Shown here: positions 1-7,300 of the stretch, in pieces
Numbering within the stretch: the stretch's first letter is position 1
Layout of the letters: each line of letters begins with the position of its first letter
Assembly (NCBI GenBank): GCA_963851415.1
Contig: CAWKPF010000002.1
Coordinates: 620,001 to 684,000, forward strand
Origin: CAWKPF01 sp963851415
GTDB taxonomy: Bacteria > Acidobacteriota > Thermoanaerobaculia > Multivoradales > Multivoraceae
Length of the DNA stretch: 64,000 nt
Direction of reading: 5' to 3'
Notes under the pieces: model-generated
What the model was told of the DNA's origin: nothing
Seen by the model: only the letters and a program-made list of their open reading frames with translations
Databases searched by the model: none
Made by a program: the position numbers and the translations under genes

Positions 1-1
1 C

Positions 2-163
2 GACCTCCATATCGCCCAGTCGGACATCCGACCGTTGATCCGCGACCAGCTGACCCTTCTTCACTCCGAGCTCGAAGACGCGCTCGAGGCCGGTATCGAC
101 GACCGGATGACTCGCATCCACCTCGAAGACGCGCTGACCCGGATCGACAAGAGCCTCGAGTAG
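2..163 (+). CDS. C-terminal end of an unidentified protein (5' truncated by window edge)
   Basis: The reading frame is open from base 2 to a TAG at 161-163 and gives 53 residues. The stretch is highly charged and helical (…LIRDQLTLLHSELEDALEAG…, then …HLEDALTRIDKSLE), typical of the helical tail of a larger protein. An alternating Leu/charged pattern continues to the stop. The helical end is reminiscent of bacterial zinc-metalloprotease tails, but too little is visible to assign a family. The upstream part lies outside the window. Confidence 0.6.
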   Translation, partial: DLHIAQSDIRPLIRDQLTLLHSELEDALEAGIDDRMTRIHLEDALTRIDKSLE

Positions 164-187
164 CCGGAGAACGCTGCGGAGATCCCT

Positions 188-226
188 GGGAAATAGCGAC
201 TGTCCCCATTTCAGAACATTTCAGAA
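188..226. repeat. REP-like imperfect palindrome plus a 10-bp tandem duplication
   Basis: Bases 188-212 contain GAAAT and ATTTC arms around a GCGACTGTCCCC core, which resembles REP sequences mobilised by RAYT transposases in many GC-rich genomes. It is followed directly by two perfect copies of CATTTCAGAA (207-216 and 217-226). The second copy overlaps the stop codon of the serine hydrolase on the minus strand. No transposase is in the window. Confidence 0.4.
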
Positions 227-1324
227 GAGCGCTGCGAGTTGCTCGAGCAGATCCTGCAGCGCTCGGGTGTTGGTATTGGTGATCAGTGCGATCGCCAGGC
301 GCTCCTGCGGCTCGAACCAGAGATCCGCCGTCGCCCCGACGTGGCTGCCCCCGTGACCACTCCATCGCCGTCCGGCGAGGGTCTGGTCCTGCCAGCCGAT
401 GCCGTAACCCGTCTCCTCACCCCTGGTCGTGCGCTGGGAGCTCGAGAGCAGCTCGATGGTGGTCTGCTTCACCAGCTTGCCGCTCCACATCGCATCGGCG
501 AACCGCACCAGATCCTCAGCCGAGGACAGATAGCCGCCCGACGGCCAGGCATCGCTCTGGTCGATGGCAGGAGGATTGAACGCACCGCGCGGAGTGACCA
601 TGTAGACCTGGGCACGGCGCGCAATGACCTCTCTCGTCTCGTCGGGCATCGTGTCCTCGAGTCCGAGCGGCGCGATCACGCGCTCCTCCATGAAGTCGAG
701 AAACGGCTGGCCCGAGGCGCCCTCGATCACCGCGCCGATGAGGTTCCAACCATAGCTCGAGTACTCGAACGCCTCACCGGGTTCGGATTCGGGCTCCTTG
801 TCCTTGAACTTGTCGAGCGCCTCGGTCACCGAGGCGTAGTGAGTGGTGTTCACGATCTCGATCGGCAGGTAGTGCGGGATCCCCGAGAGGTGCCCACCGA
901 GCTGGCGGGTCGTGATCGGATGGGACCGGGCCGGAAACTCCGGAACGTAGGTCTGGACAGGCACATCGAGGTCGAGCTGGCCCGACTCGACCAGGAGACC
1001 TACCGCCGCGGAGGTCAGCGACTTCGAGATGCTGCCGATGCGCATGCGGCAGTCCGAGGTGAGTGGGACCGAGTGCTCGAGGTTGGCCAGGCCGAGGGCC
1101 ACGGACCAGACGATCCGACCGTCTCTGAGCACCGCCGCCTGGAGACCCGGAAGCCCCCCTGCCTCCAAGGCATTCCGCGCCAGCTCGGTGGCACGTGCAG
1201 ACATGGACGCAGCGGGAGACTGGGCCTCCTGGCCCTCGAGAGTCGATGCGAGAAGAAGAAGGACCACTGTGAGTGCCGATGTCGCTGCTCGAAGAGTCGT
1301 CGACGAAACGCGGGATGCATTCAT
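221..1324 (-). CDS. secreted serine hydrolase, class C beta-lactamase/penicillin-binding fold
   Basis: A 367-residue protein with an N-terminal signal peptide (hydrophobic ALTVVLLLLASTLEG, about residues 16-32), so it is exported to the periplasm or outside. The beta-lactamase-related fold is shown by the SxxK motif in GSISKSLTSA, the YxN motif in YSSYGWN and the HxG-type third motif in GHGGSHVG. Members are esterases, D-aminopeptidases or DD-peptidases; the substrate cannot be read from sequence. The length is normal for a single-domain member. The ATG at 1324 is chosen because the signal peptide follows at once. A second enzyme of the same superfamily lies 73 bp upstream on the same strand, but the two are only distantly alike, so this is not a recent tandem duplication. 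Confidence 0.85.
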   Translation of the reverse strand: MNASRVSSTTLRAATSALTVVLLLLASTLEGQEAQSPAASMSARATELARNALEAGGLPGLQAAVLRDGRIVWSVALGLANLEHSVPLTSDCRMRIGSISKSLTSAAVGLLVESGQLDLDVPVQTYVPEFPARSHPITTRQLGGHLSGIPHYLPIEIVNTTHYASVTEALDKFKDKEPESEPGEAFEYSSYGWNLIGAVIEGASGQPFLDFMEERVIAPLGLEDTMPDETREVIARRAQVYMVTPRGAFNPPAIDQSDAWPSGGYLSSAEDLVRFADAMWSGKLVKQTTIELLSSSQRTTRGEETGYGIGWQDQTLAGRRWSGHGGSHVGATADLWFEPQERLAIALITNTNTRALQDLLEQLAALF

Positions 1325-1396
1325 ACCTTCCCTATACGTCGCGATCGGGGAAACGTCCCGATTCTCGGCATCCCCGCCCTCTCGGACCCTCAGGCT

Positions 1397-2611
1397 CTAC
1401 CAGGATTCCAGCACGGCCTTGAATAGCTCCTGGCGAAGCACGTTGTGTACATCGGGCTCGAACTGATTCACCTGAAGCGCCAGCGACACGCCGCTCTTCG
1501 GGTGGTAGTACATCGACGAACGCCAGCCCGGGAACTGGCCCCCGTGTCCGATGATGTGACCGAGCTCGTTGTCGACCAGAAATACCGAGATGCCATAGAT
1601 CGACTCGGCGTCGTCTCCCCGGTAGCCGGAGGAGAGCATCTCCTCGAGGTAGGGCGTCGCAAGAGCGCTGCCCTCGTAGAGCGCCTTGCCCCACCGAGCG
1701 AGATCCTTCGAGTTGGAGATGTAGCCGCCGCCGGTCCACTCGGTCCGCATGTTGAAGGCCACGACTCCCTGGTCGGCGACCTTGTCGGGTAGCTGGTAGA
1801 CATTGTCGTCGCTACCGAGATAGCCGGAGGCGAGGTTTTCGTAGCGACGCCCGATCTGGGGCTGTGTGAGGTCGAGCTCCAGGGGATCGAGAACGCGACG
1901 CTGCGCTTCGTCGTAGAAGGGCTTGCCCGAGGCGGCTTCGAGAATCAGTCCGGCGACGATGTAGCCCGTGTCGGTGTAGTGGTAGCCCTCACCCGCCGGG
2001 AAGAGCGCAGGCTCATCGAGGATGTAGCTGACCAGCTCGCGGGGAGGGAAGTACGCGTCGGGGTCGGCATCGGGGCCGCTGCGCCGGGCTCGCGCCTCGC
2101 GGCGCCAGTCCTCGTCGTACACGTGGTCGATCAACCCACTCGAATGGGTGAGCAGATGGCGTAGGGTGATCTCCTCGTGGTTGGCGAGTCGGTCGAACCA
2201 CGCCTCCTCGCCCAGCCACTGACCAGCCGGGTCGTCGAGGCCGAGCAGCCCATCGGCCACCATGCTGAGCGCGGTCGCCCCCGCAATCGTCTTGCCGATG
2301 CTGCCGGCCGGCATACGGTGATCGGGAGTCATCACGATCTGGCGCTCGACATCGGCGTAGCCGGTTGCCGCCGCTCCCATCTGACCGTCGGCCATCACGA
2401 AGGCTGCCGTGGCACCCATGAACCCGTGCTCTTCGCGGAGCTCGTCGAGTCTGTGCTGCATCGCCGCCGTTGCCGCGTGGAGTCTCCCTCCGGACTGCGG
2501 CGGATCCTCACTTTCGATGTCTCGTTCTGCCCGATCGCGCGCGGGGCACCCGAGGAGACAGCCGAAGCCCACAATGACGAGCCACACGCCGAATCGCACC
2601 CTGGTCGTCAT
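1397..2611 (-). CDS. lipoprotein serine hydrolase, beta-lactamase-related family
   Basis: A 404-residue protein starting at the ATG at 2611. A longer open frame exists, but this start gives a clean lipoprotein signal (VWLVIVGFGCLLGC, lipobox LLGC near residue 19) and its ATG overlaps the stop of the upstream oxidoreductase as ATGA. Catalytic motifs of the class C beta-lactamase fold are present: SxxK in GSIGKTIAG, YxN-type in YTDTGY (Asn replaced, so weak) and HxG in GHGGQFPG. Anchoring by lipid suggests a periplasmic role. It is the last gene of a three-gene set (DUF6265 protein, DadA-like oxidase, hydrolase). The pairing with an amino-acid oxidase fits peptide or D-amino-acid scavenging, which is inference. 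Confidence 0.82.
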   Translation of the reverse strand: MTTRVRFGVWLVIVGFGCLLGCPARDRAERDIESEDPPQSGGRLHAATAAMQHRLDELREEHGFMGATAAFVMADGQMGAAATGYADVERQIVMTPDHRMPAGSIGKTIAGATALSMVADGLLGLDDPAGQWLGEEAWFDRLANHEEITLRHLLTHSSGLIDHVYDEDWRREARARRSGPDADPDAYFPPRELVSYILDEPALFPAGEGYHYTDTGYIVAGLILEAASGKPFYDEAQRRVLDPLELDLTQPQIGRRYENLASGYLGSDDNVYQLPDKVADQGVVAFNMRTEWTGGGYISNSKDLARWGKALYEGSALATPYLEEMLSSGYRGDDAESIYGISVFLVDNELGHIIGHGGQFPGWRSSMYYHPKSGVSLALQVNQFEPDVHNVLRQELFKAVLESW

Positions 2612-3909
2612 CGCTCTGTCCCTCGAGCGAATCGACCCGGAGAAAAGGCCTCTAGACACCGCCGCTCTTCGAAGGCTCGATCCGACTCGCTCTCCAGAAC
2701 ACAGCTGGCCAGCAGCCTCCCGCTGGCCGGCGCCAGGGTGATCCCGAGCATCTGATGCCCGCCGCTCACCCAGACATTCTCCAGTCCCGGCAACCGACCC
2801 AACACCGGTAGGCCATCAGGAGTGAGCGGCCTCATCCCGACCCAGTCTCTTCGTCGGGCACCGGCCAACACTCCGGGCAGCTCACGCTCGGCGGCACGCT
2901 CGACGCTGGCCAGTCGTCGCCGATCGAGCCGGGAGTTGATCCCGGAGAGCTCCAGGGTTCCCGCGATGCGGTGGCCACCCGAGAATGGGGTTACCGCAAC
3001 CTTGGCCTCGGCGAAGTGAAGGGGCCTTCGAATCCCGAGTCTCGGCTGCTCGACGGTCACGCTGTACCCCTTGCCGGCCTGAATCGGGAGTGCCACACCA
3101 CACTGGCGCGCCAACCGCCCGAGCTCGGCGCCCGTCGCGAGGACGAAGTCGTCGGCCTCCACCACTCCCTGAGGGCCGCTCAACCCGCGCGCTCGTTGGA
3201 CACCACCGGAACGCTCGAGCAGAAGTCGCTCGACCGGAAATCGAGACCGCATCTCTACTCCTGACGCCGCACAGCGGGCAGCCAGACCCGCGGTCAAGGT
3301 CTCCGGACGCAGATGCGCTTCCGGCAGAACATGGATGCCACCGATCAGACCCTTGCCGTCGGAATGCCTCCCGGAACCGAGACTCGGCTCGATCTCGGTC
3401 AGCTCCTCGACCGAGAGGGCTTCGACGGCCGCGTAGCCGAAACGCTCGAACATGGCCAGCTCTTCCTCGAGAGCCTGTGGCGAACGGAATGCCATGACGA
3501 GGCCATCGCGGTGCCACTCGAAATCGACCCCGTCGTCCAGCAACCCCCGATACAGGTCGATCGAATGCGCGGCATGTGCCATCAGCGCCTCGGCTCCCCT
3601 GGCGAAGGCCTCGTCCGTACAGGACAGCCAGAAACGCCACAGCCAGGGTGCGAGAGCCGGTGCGGCCGAAGGCGCCAGGTAGAGCGGACTGTCCGGGCGG
3701 AGCAGCCACCGCAGCCCGACGCGGCGAAGACCGGGGGCCGGTATCGGCTGGGCAAGCGACGGCACCACCCAGCCCGCATTCCCGAACGAGCATCCGGCCC
3801 CGAAAGAGCCCCGCTCGACGATCAACGCTTCGGCGCCCCCCTGGCGGAGGTAATAGGCGCAAAGCAGCCCGATCACTCCACCGCCGACGACCGCCACCCG
3901 ACGCGGCAT
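2608..3909 (-). CDS. FAD-dependent amino-acid dehydrogenase/oxidase, DadA-like
   Basis: A 433-residue protein of the DAO superfamily. It begins with a classic Rossmann motif for FAD (VAVVGGGVIGLLCAYYL) followed by the acidic ribose-binding residue in LIVERG. The C-terminal half has the typical LTPDGLPVLGRLPGLENVWV and SGGHQMLGITLAPASG blocks of D-amino-acid dehydrogenases. The expected reaction is oxidative deamination of a D-amino acid (or a related amine) with electrons passed to FAD. No signal peptide is seen, so it is cytosolic or peripheral on the inner membrane. It starts 5 bp after the DUF6265 gene and its stop overlaps the next start (ATGA). L-proline, hydroxyproline or glycine substrates cannot be ruled out. 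Confidence 0.83.
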   Translation of the reverse strand: MPRRVAVVGGGVIGLLCAYYLRQGGAEALIVERGSFGAGCSFGNAGWVVPSLAQPIPAPGLRRVGLRWLLRPDSPLYLAPSAAPALAPWLWRFWLSCTDEAFARGAEALMAHAAHSIDLYRGLLDDGVDFEWHRDGLVMAFRSPQALEEELAMFERFGYAAVEALSVEELTEIEPSLGSGRHSDGKGLIGGIHVLPEAHLRPETLTAGLAARCAASGVEMRSRFPVERLLLERSGGVQRARGLSGPQGVVEADDFVLATGAELGRLARQCGVALPIQAGKGYSVTVEQPRLGIRRPLHFAEAKVAVTPFSGGHRIAGTLELSGINSRLDRRRLASVERAAERELPGVLAGARRRDWVGMRPLTPDGLPVLGRLPGLENVWVSGGHQMLGITLAPASGRLLASCVLESESDRAFEERRCLEAFSPGRFARGTER

Positions 3910-3914
3910 ACGCT

Positions 3915-4403
3915 CTACTTCATCGCCTTCAAGGGAATCGTGAACTCCTGCCCCTGGGCGGTCCCGACATGAATCGAGAAGTTCTCGCCATCGCGGGAGT
4001 AGCCGAGAGACTTCATGCCTCCCTCACTCGTGGCCTCGAATTGCACTCGATTGGGCTCCGAGGAGACCAGGCTCATGGTCTGGGGCTCTTCGGAGCGGGG
4101 AGCGAAGCCGGGATTCCACTGCTGCACCCGAAGAACCAGCGAGTCGCCCTCCTGCTCGATCACGATCAACTCGATCATCGAGGTCGACCCGTTCCCCGTC
4201 ATGCGCACCAGGGCGCTGATGGAGCCGTCCCTGGGCTCGATCCAGTGTTCCTCCAAGGTGCCGGGTCCGGCGGGACCGGACCAGTCTCCGGTCATCCAGG
4301 CGAGGTCCGAGATGTTCGCTGAGGCGGCACTGGCAGCGGTGACGACACCAGCGACGGGCAACAGAAAAGCCAGAACGACGAGCAGAGAGAAACGACGGCG
4401 CAC
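3915..4403 (-). CDS. secreted DUF6265-family protein
   Basis: A 162-residue protein. The signature of DUF6265 is clear: an early WMTGDWSG block, then LEEHWIEPRDGSISALVRMT, and a C-terminal GYSRDGENFSIHV region. The start is taken as the GTG at 4403, preceded by AAAGGAG at 8-bp spacing and followed by a signal peptide (RRRFSLLVVLAFLLPVAGVVTAASA). A much longer open frame extends upstream but lies antisense to the aldo/keto reductase and the transpeptidase region and is not coding. The family has no established biochemical role; it is a small beta-barrel-like exported protein. It leads the three-gene run with the DadA-like oxidase and lipoprotein hydrolase and is divergent from the aldo/keto reductase. 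Confidence 0.75.
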   Translation of the reverse strand: MRRRFSLLVVLAFLLPVAGVVTAASAASANISDLAWMTGDWSGPAGPGTLEEHWIEPRDGSISALVRMTGNGSTSMIELIVIEQEGDSLVLRVQQWNPGFAPRSEEPQTMSLVSSEPNRVQFEATSEGGMKSLGYSRDGENFSIHVGTAQGQEFTIPLKAMK

Positions 4404-4526
4404 GATGAGAGCTCCTTTGCGGCGACGAGCCGAGAGCTCGCCTCGAATGAATGTCCATTGGGGGCCAGGGCTCAACGATAGCAGCCCCTGTAGAATCCAT
4501 GCCTTGCAACCCCATGGGAGAACGAC

Positions 4527-5558
4527 ATGCTGAAGGCCGTGCAACTGGGTAGAAACAGCGGGCTCAGGGTTTCCGAGCTGTGCCTCGGAACCATGAACTT
4601 CGGGGAGCCTGGGCGCGGCCACCAGGGAGACTGGACCCTCGGTCTCGACGAGGCGCGTCCGATCTTCGAGCGTGCCATCGAGCATGGCCTCTTCTACTTC
4701 GATTGTGCCGACATCTACGGCGTCGGAGCCAGCGAGAAAGTGGTCGGGGCACTGCTGCGAGAGCTGCTGGCGCGCGACCGGTACGTGCTCGCCACGAAGG
4801 TGGCGATGCCGATGGGTAGAGGCGCCAACCAGGGTGGGCTGTCGCGCAAGCACATCCTGGAAGGAGTGGACCGATGTCTCGAGCGTCTGGGCCTCGACTA
4901 CGTCGACCATCTGGTGATCCACCGCCACCCGCACGGCGTTCCCGGCCACGTCGAGGTCCCGATCGAGGAGACGCTCGAGGCGCTGCACGACGTAGTCAAG
5001 TCCGGGAAGGCGCTCTATCTCGGTGCCTCCTCGATGTTCGCCTGGCAGTTCGCCGAGCTGCAGCACACCGCCGAAGCCAACGGCTGGACGAAGTTCGTCT
5101 CGATGCAGAACCACTACAACCTGATCTACCGAGAGGAAGAACGGGAGATGAATCCGTACTGCGCCCGCACCGGCGTCGCCCTGACACCCTGGTCTCCGCT
5201 CGCGCGAGGCATCCTGGCGGGCTCCTACAAGGGTGGCTTCGAGAAGGGCTCGACCGACCGCTCCAAGGGTGGCGACCGCGTGCGTACCGAGAGCCTCTAT
5301 CGAGGAGAGATGGACTTCCGAATCGTCGACCGGGTCATCGAGGTGGCCAAGAAGTACACCGCGACCCCGGCCCAGATCGCCGTGGCATGGCTGCTGGGAA
5401 AGCCCGAGGTGACCGCTCCGATCGTCGGCGTGTCCAAGGTCAGCCAGCTCGACCAGCTGGTGGAGGCTGCCTCGATCTCGATCGACGACGCCGATGTCGC
5501 CCATCTGGAAGAGCTGTATCGGCCGCTCGAGAACCTGCTGACGCTCGGCTACTCCTAG
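4527..5558 (+). CDS. aldo/keto reductase
   Basis: A 343-residue NADPH-dependent aldo/keto reductase of the YghZ/Kv-beta-like branch. The catalytic tetrad is visible in order: Asp and Tyr in FDCADIYGVG, Lys in LATKVAMP and His in HLVIHRHP. The C-terminal part keeps the cofactor-binding segment WSPLARGILAGSY and the IVGVSKVSQLDQ loop. It reduces carbonyl compounds in the cytosol; the substrate is unknown. The start ATG has a GGGAGA ribosome-binding site. Its TAG stop and the TAG of the convergent transpeptidase share the four bases CTAG, so there is no room for a terminator between them. Confidence 0.9.
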   Translation: MLKAVQLGRNSGLRVSELCLGTMNFGEPGRGHQGDWTLGLDEARPIFERAIEHGLFYFDCADIYGVGASEKVVGALLRELLARDRYVLATKVAMPMGRGANQGGLSRKHILEGVDRCLERLGLDYVDHLVIHRHPHGVPGHVEVPIEETLEALHDVVKSGKALYLGASSMFAWQFAELQHTAEANGWTKFVSMQNHYNLIYREEEREMNPYCARTGVALTPWSPLARGILAGSYKGGFEKGSTDRSKGGDRVRTESLYRGEMDFRIVDRVIEVAKKYTATPAQIAVAWLLGKPEVTAPIVGVSKVSQLDQLVEAASISIDDADVAHLEELYRPLENLLTLGYS

Positions 5559-7300
5559 CCCGCCGTACCGGGCACGGTCGTCCGATCCTGCTCCGAGGAC
5601 CGCTGATCGAGCGCCGCGCGCAGGGCCGGGTCGAGGTCGTAGATGTCCTTGCGGAATCCGATCTTGCCGCTCGCATCGGGCCACGCGGTGAAGTAGAGCA
5701 GGTGAATCGGCATCGGCTGAAGAAGCCTCACGGTCGACTGGTGTCCCGACGCGAGGACCTCGTCGATCAGCCAGCGGTCCCATCCCGGCGTGCCTTCGAG
5801 CAGCTCGGCCGCCAGCTCGGTCGGCCGCTCGACGCGGATGCAGCCCGAGCTCAAATCGCGCTCGGCCCTCTTGAAGAGCTCGGGCCTGGGGGTGTCGTGG
5901 AGGTAGATGCTGAAACGGTTGGGGAACATGAACTTGACCCGGCCGAGGGAATTGCCCGGACCGGGCCGCTGGCGCAACCGGTAGGGAAAGTTCTCGCGAT
6001 CGAGGCTGGCCCAGTCGACCTGGCGGGGATCGACCGAGCGCTCGTTGGGCGGCCATCCTCGGAGTACGTCGAAATTGCGCTGCTGAACGTAGCCGACGTC
6101 CTTCTGAATCGCGGGAAGCTCGTCCTCGATCGCCAGATTGAACGGCACCTCCCAGAACGGATGGAACACCAGATAGCGAACCTCGTCACTGAAGACGGCG
6201 GTGGGCCGGTCCGGCCGCCCGACCACGACGCGCATGTCCAGCACGGTCTCACCCTGCTCGACCAGCTCGAGTCGATACGCGGCAATGTCGACCCGGATGT
6301 AGCGCCTTCCGAGCTCGCGGGGCAGCCAACGAAAGCGCTCCAGACTCAGCTCGATCTGACTCACGCGCTCGACAGCCGAAACGGCGAGCACCTCGATCGT
6401 GGCGGGTCCGAGCTTGCCGTCCGGAATCAGGCCGTTGCGGGCCTGGAATCGGCGAACGGCCTCGGCCAGGGTGGCATCGTAGAACCCGGGTGCGTCCTCG
6501 CCCGTGCCCAGATCTCCGCTGGCCCGCAGCCGCTCGCGCAGCGGTCCGAGCCGAGCCTCCGGGGCTCGGCTGCCGGGAACGAGAACCGGCCCCCCAGGGA
6601 TCTCTCGCCAGCCCCCCCGATTCAGGATCTCGCGATGCACTCGCAACGCCAGCTGGAGGTCACGGTAGGCGGTCTCGGCCGGCGCGATCTCCTCCCACAC
6701 CACTGTCGGGTCGCCCGAGGCCGCCTCCTGGATCGCTGCCACGAGGTCCACCTCGTGGCGAAAATCGCGCAACTCGGGGTCGAACACTCCGCTGCGAAGC
6801 CGCCCCGAGGCCAGCTGCGCACCGTAGTGCAGGAGCCCGTCGGAGAGAAGCAACTCGAGATCGAGAAGCGTCCCGCTCTGCCAGGTCCCCGCAGGGGCTC
6901 CGAGAAGCTCCACGATCGCGCGGTGGTGATAGTCGCTCGGCTCGAGGCCGTGCTCGGCCGCGCGCTCCAGAGTCCGCGCCGCTGCGAAAGCCGCAGGGCT
7001 CGGCTCTTCTTGCGAGACCCAGAGCGGCGTGTAGTCCCTGGCGTCGTAGAGACGAGCCAACGGAGTGAAGGCGTGAATCGGTTCGCCAGCGAACGTGGTG
7101 GCCGGTTTCGTGCGAACGAGATTGAGGCGATCGAAGACCTTGGCCGGCACGTCGTCGGCGGACACGGAGCGCGGATGGGATACCTGACCGGCCAGAAGTG
7201 GAGCGCTCACGAGGCTCAGCGCAGCGATCCCCAGGAGACCCCGTCCCTGTAGAGCTCGTCTCATCTCCGTTACCCTACCGACGTTCGGAAAGAAGGGCAT
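5555..7300 (-). CDS. L,D-transpeptidase, YcbB/LdtD type
   Basis: A 581-residue murein L,D-transpeptidase. Order of parts: signal peptide (LLGIAALSLVSAPLLAG, about residues 22-38), a long helical scaffold domain, a peptidoglycan-binding helix bundle (EAVRRFQARNGLIPDGKLG) and a C-terminal YkuD catalytic domain. The catalytic motif is SSGCIRVERP with Cys near residue 487, and an upstream YLHDTP histidine. It forms 3-3 cross-links or attaches proteins to meso-diaminopimelate in the periplasm. The start at 7300 is chosen because the upstream stop and this ATG overlap as TGATG. An internal ATG at 7264 also gives a good signal peptide, but its GGAG sits directly against the codon. Confidence 0.88.
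   Translation of the reverse strand: MPFFPNVGRVTEMRRALQGRGLLGIAALSLVSAPLLAGQVSHPRSVSADDVPAKVFDRLNLVRTKPATTFAGEPIHAFTPLARLYDARDYTPLWVSQEEPSPAAFAAARTLERAAEHGLEPSDYHHRAIVELLGAPAGTWQSGTLLDLELLLSDGLLHYGAQLASGRLRSGVFDPELRDFRHEVDLVAAIQEAASGDPTVVWEEIAPAETAYRDLQLALRVHREILNRGGWREIPGGPVLVPGSRAPEARLGPLRERLRASGDLGTGEDAPGFYDATLAEAVRRFQARNGLIPDGKLGPATIEVLAVSAVERVSQIELSLERFRWLPRELGRRYIRVDIAAYRLELVEQGETVLDMRVVVGRPDRPTAVFSDEVRYLVFHPFWEVPFNLAIEDELPAIQKDVGYVQQRNFDVLRGWPPNERSVDPRQVDWASLDRENFPYRLRQRPGPGNSLGRVKFMFPNRFSIYLHDTPRPELFKRAERDLSSGCIRVERPTELAAELLEGTPGWDRWLIDEVLASGHQSTVRLLQPMPIHLLYFTAWPDASGKIGFRKDIYDLDPALRAALDQRSSEQDRTTVPGTAG

Noticed and set aside
4404..6056. N-terminal extension of the DUF6265 frame
   Set aside because: It is antisense to the aldo/keto reductase; a ribosome-binding site and signal peptide mark the start at 4403.
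4874..7252. A 792-codon open frame on the plus strand
   Set aside because: It overlaps the aldo/keto reductase in another frame and runs antisense to the L,D-transpeptidase; its translation is arginine-rich and without motifs.
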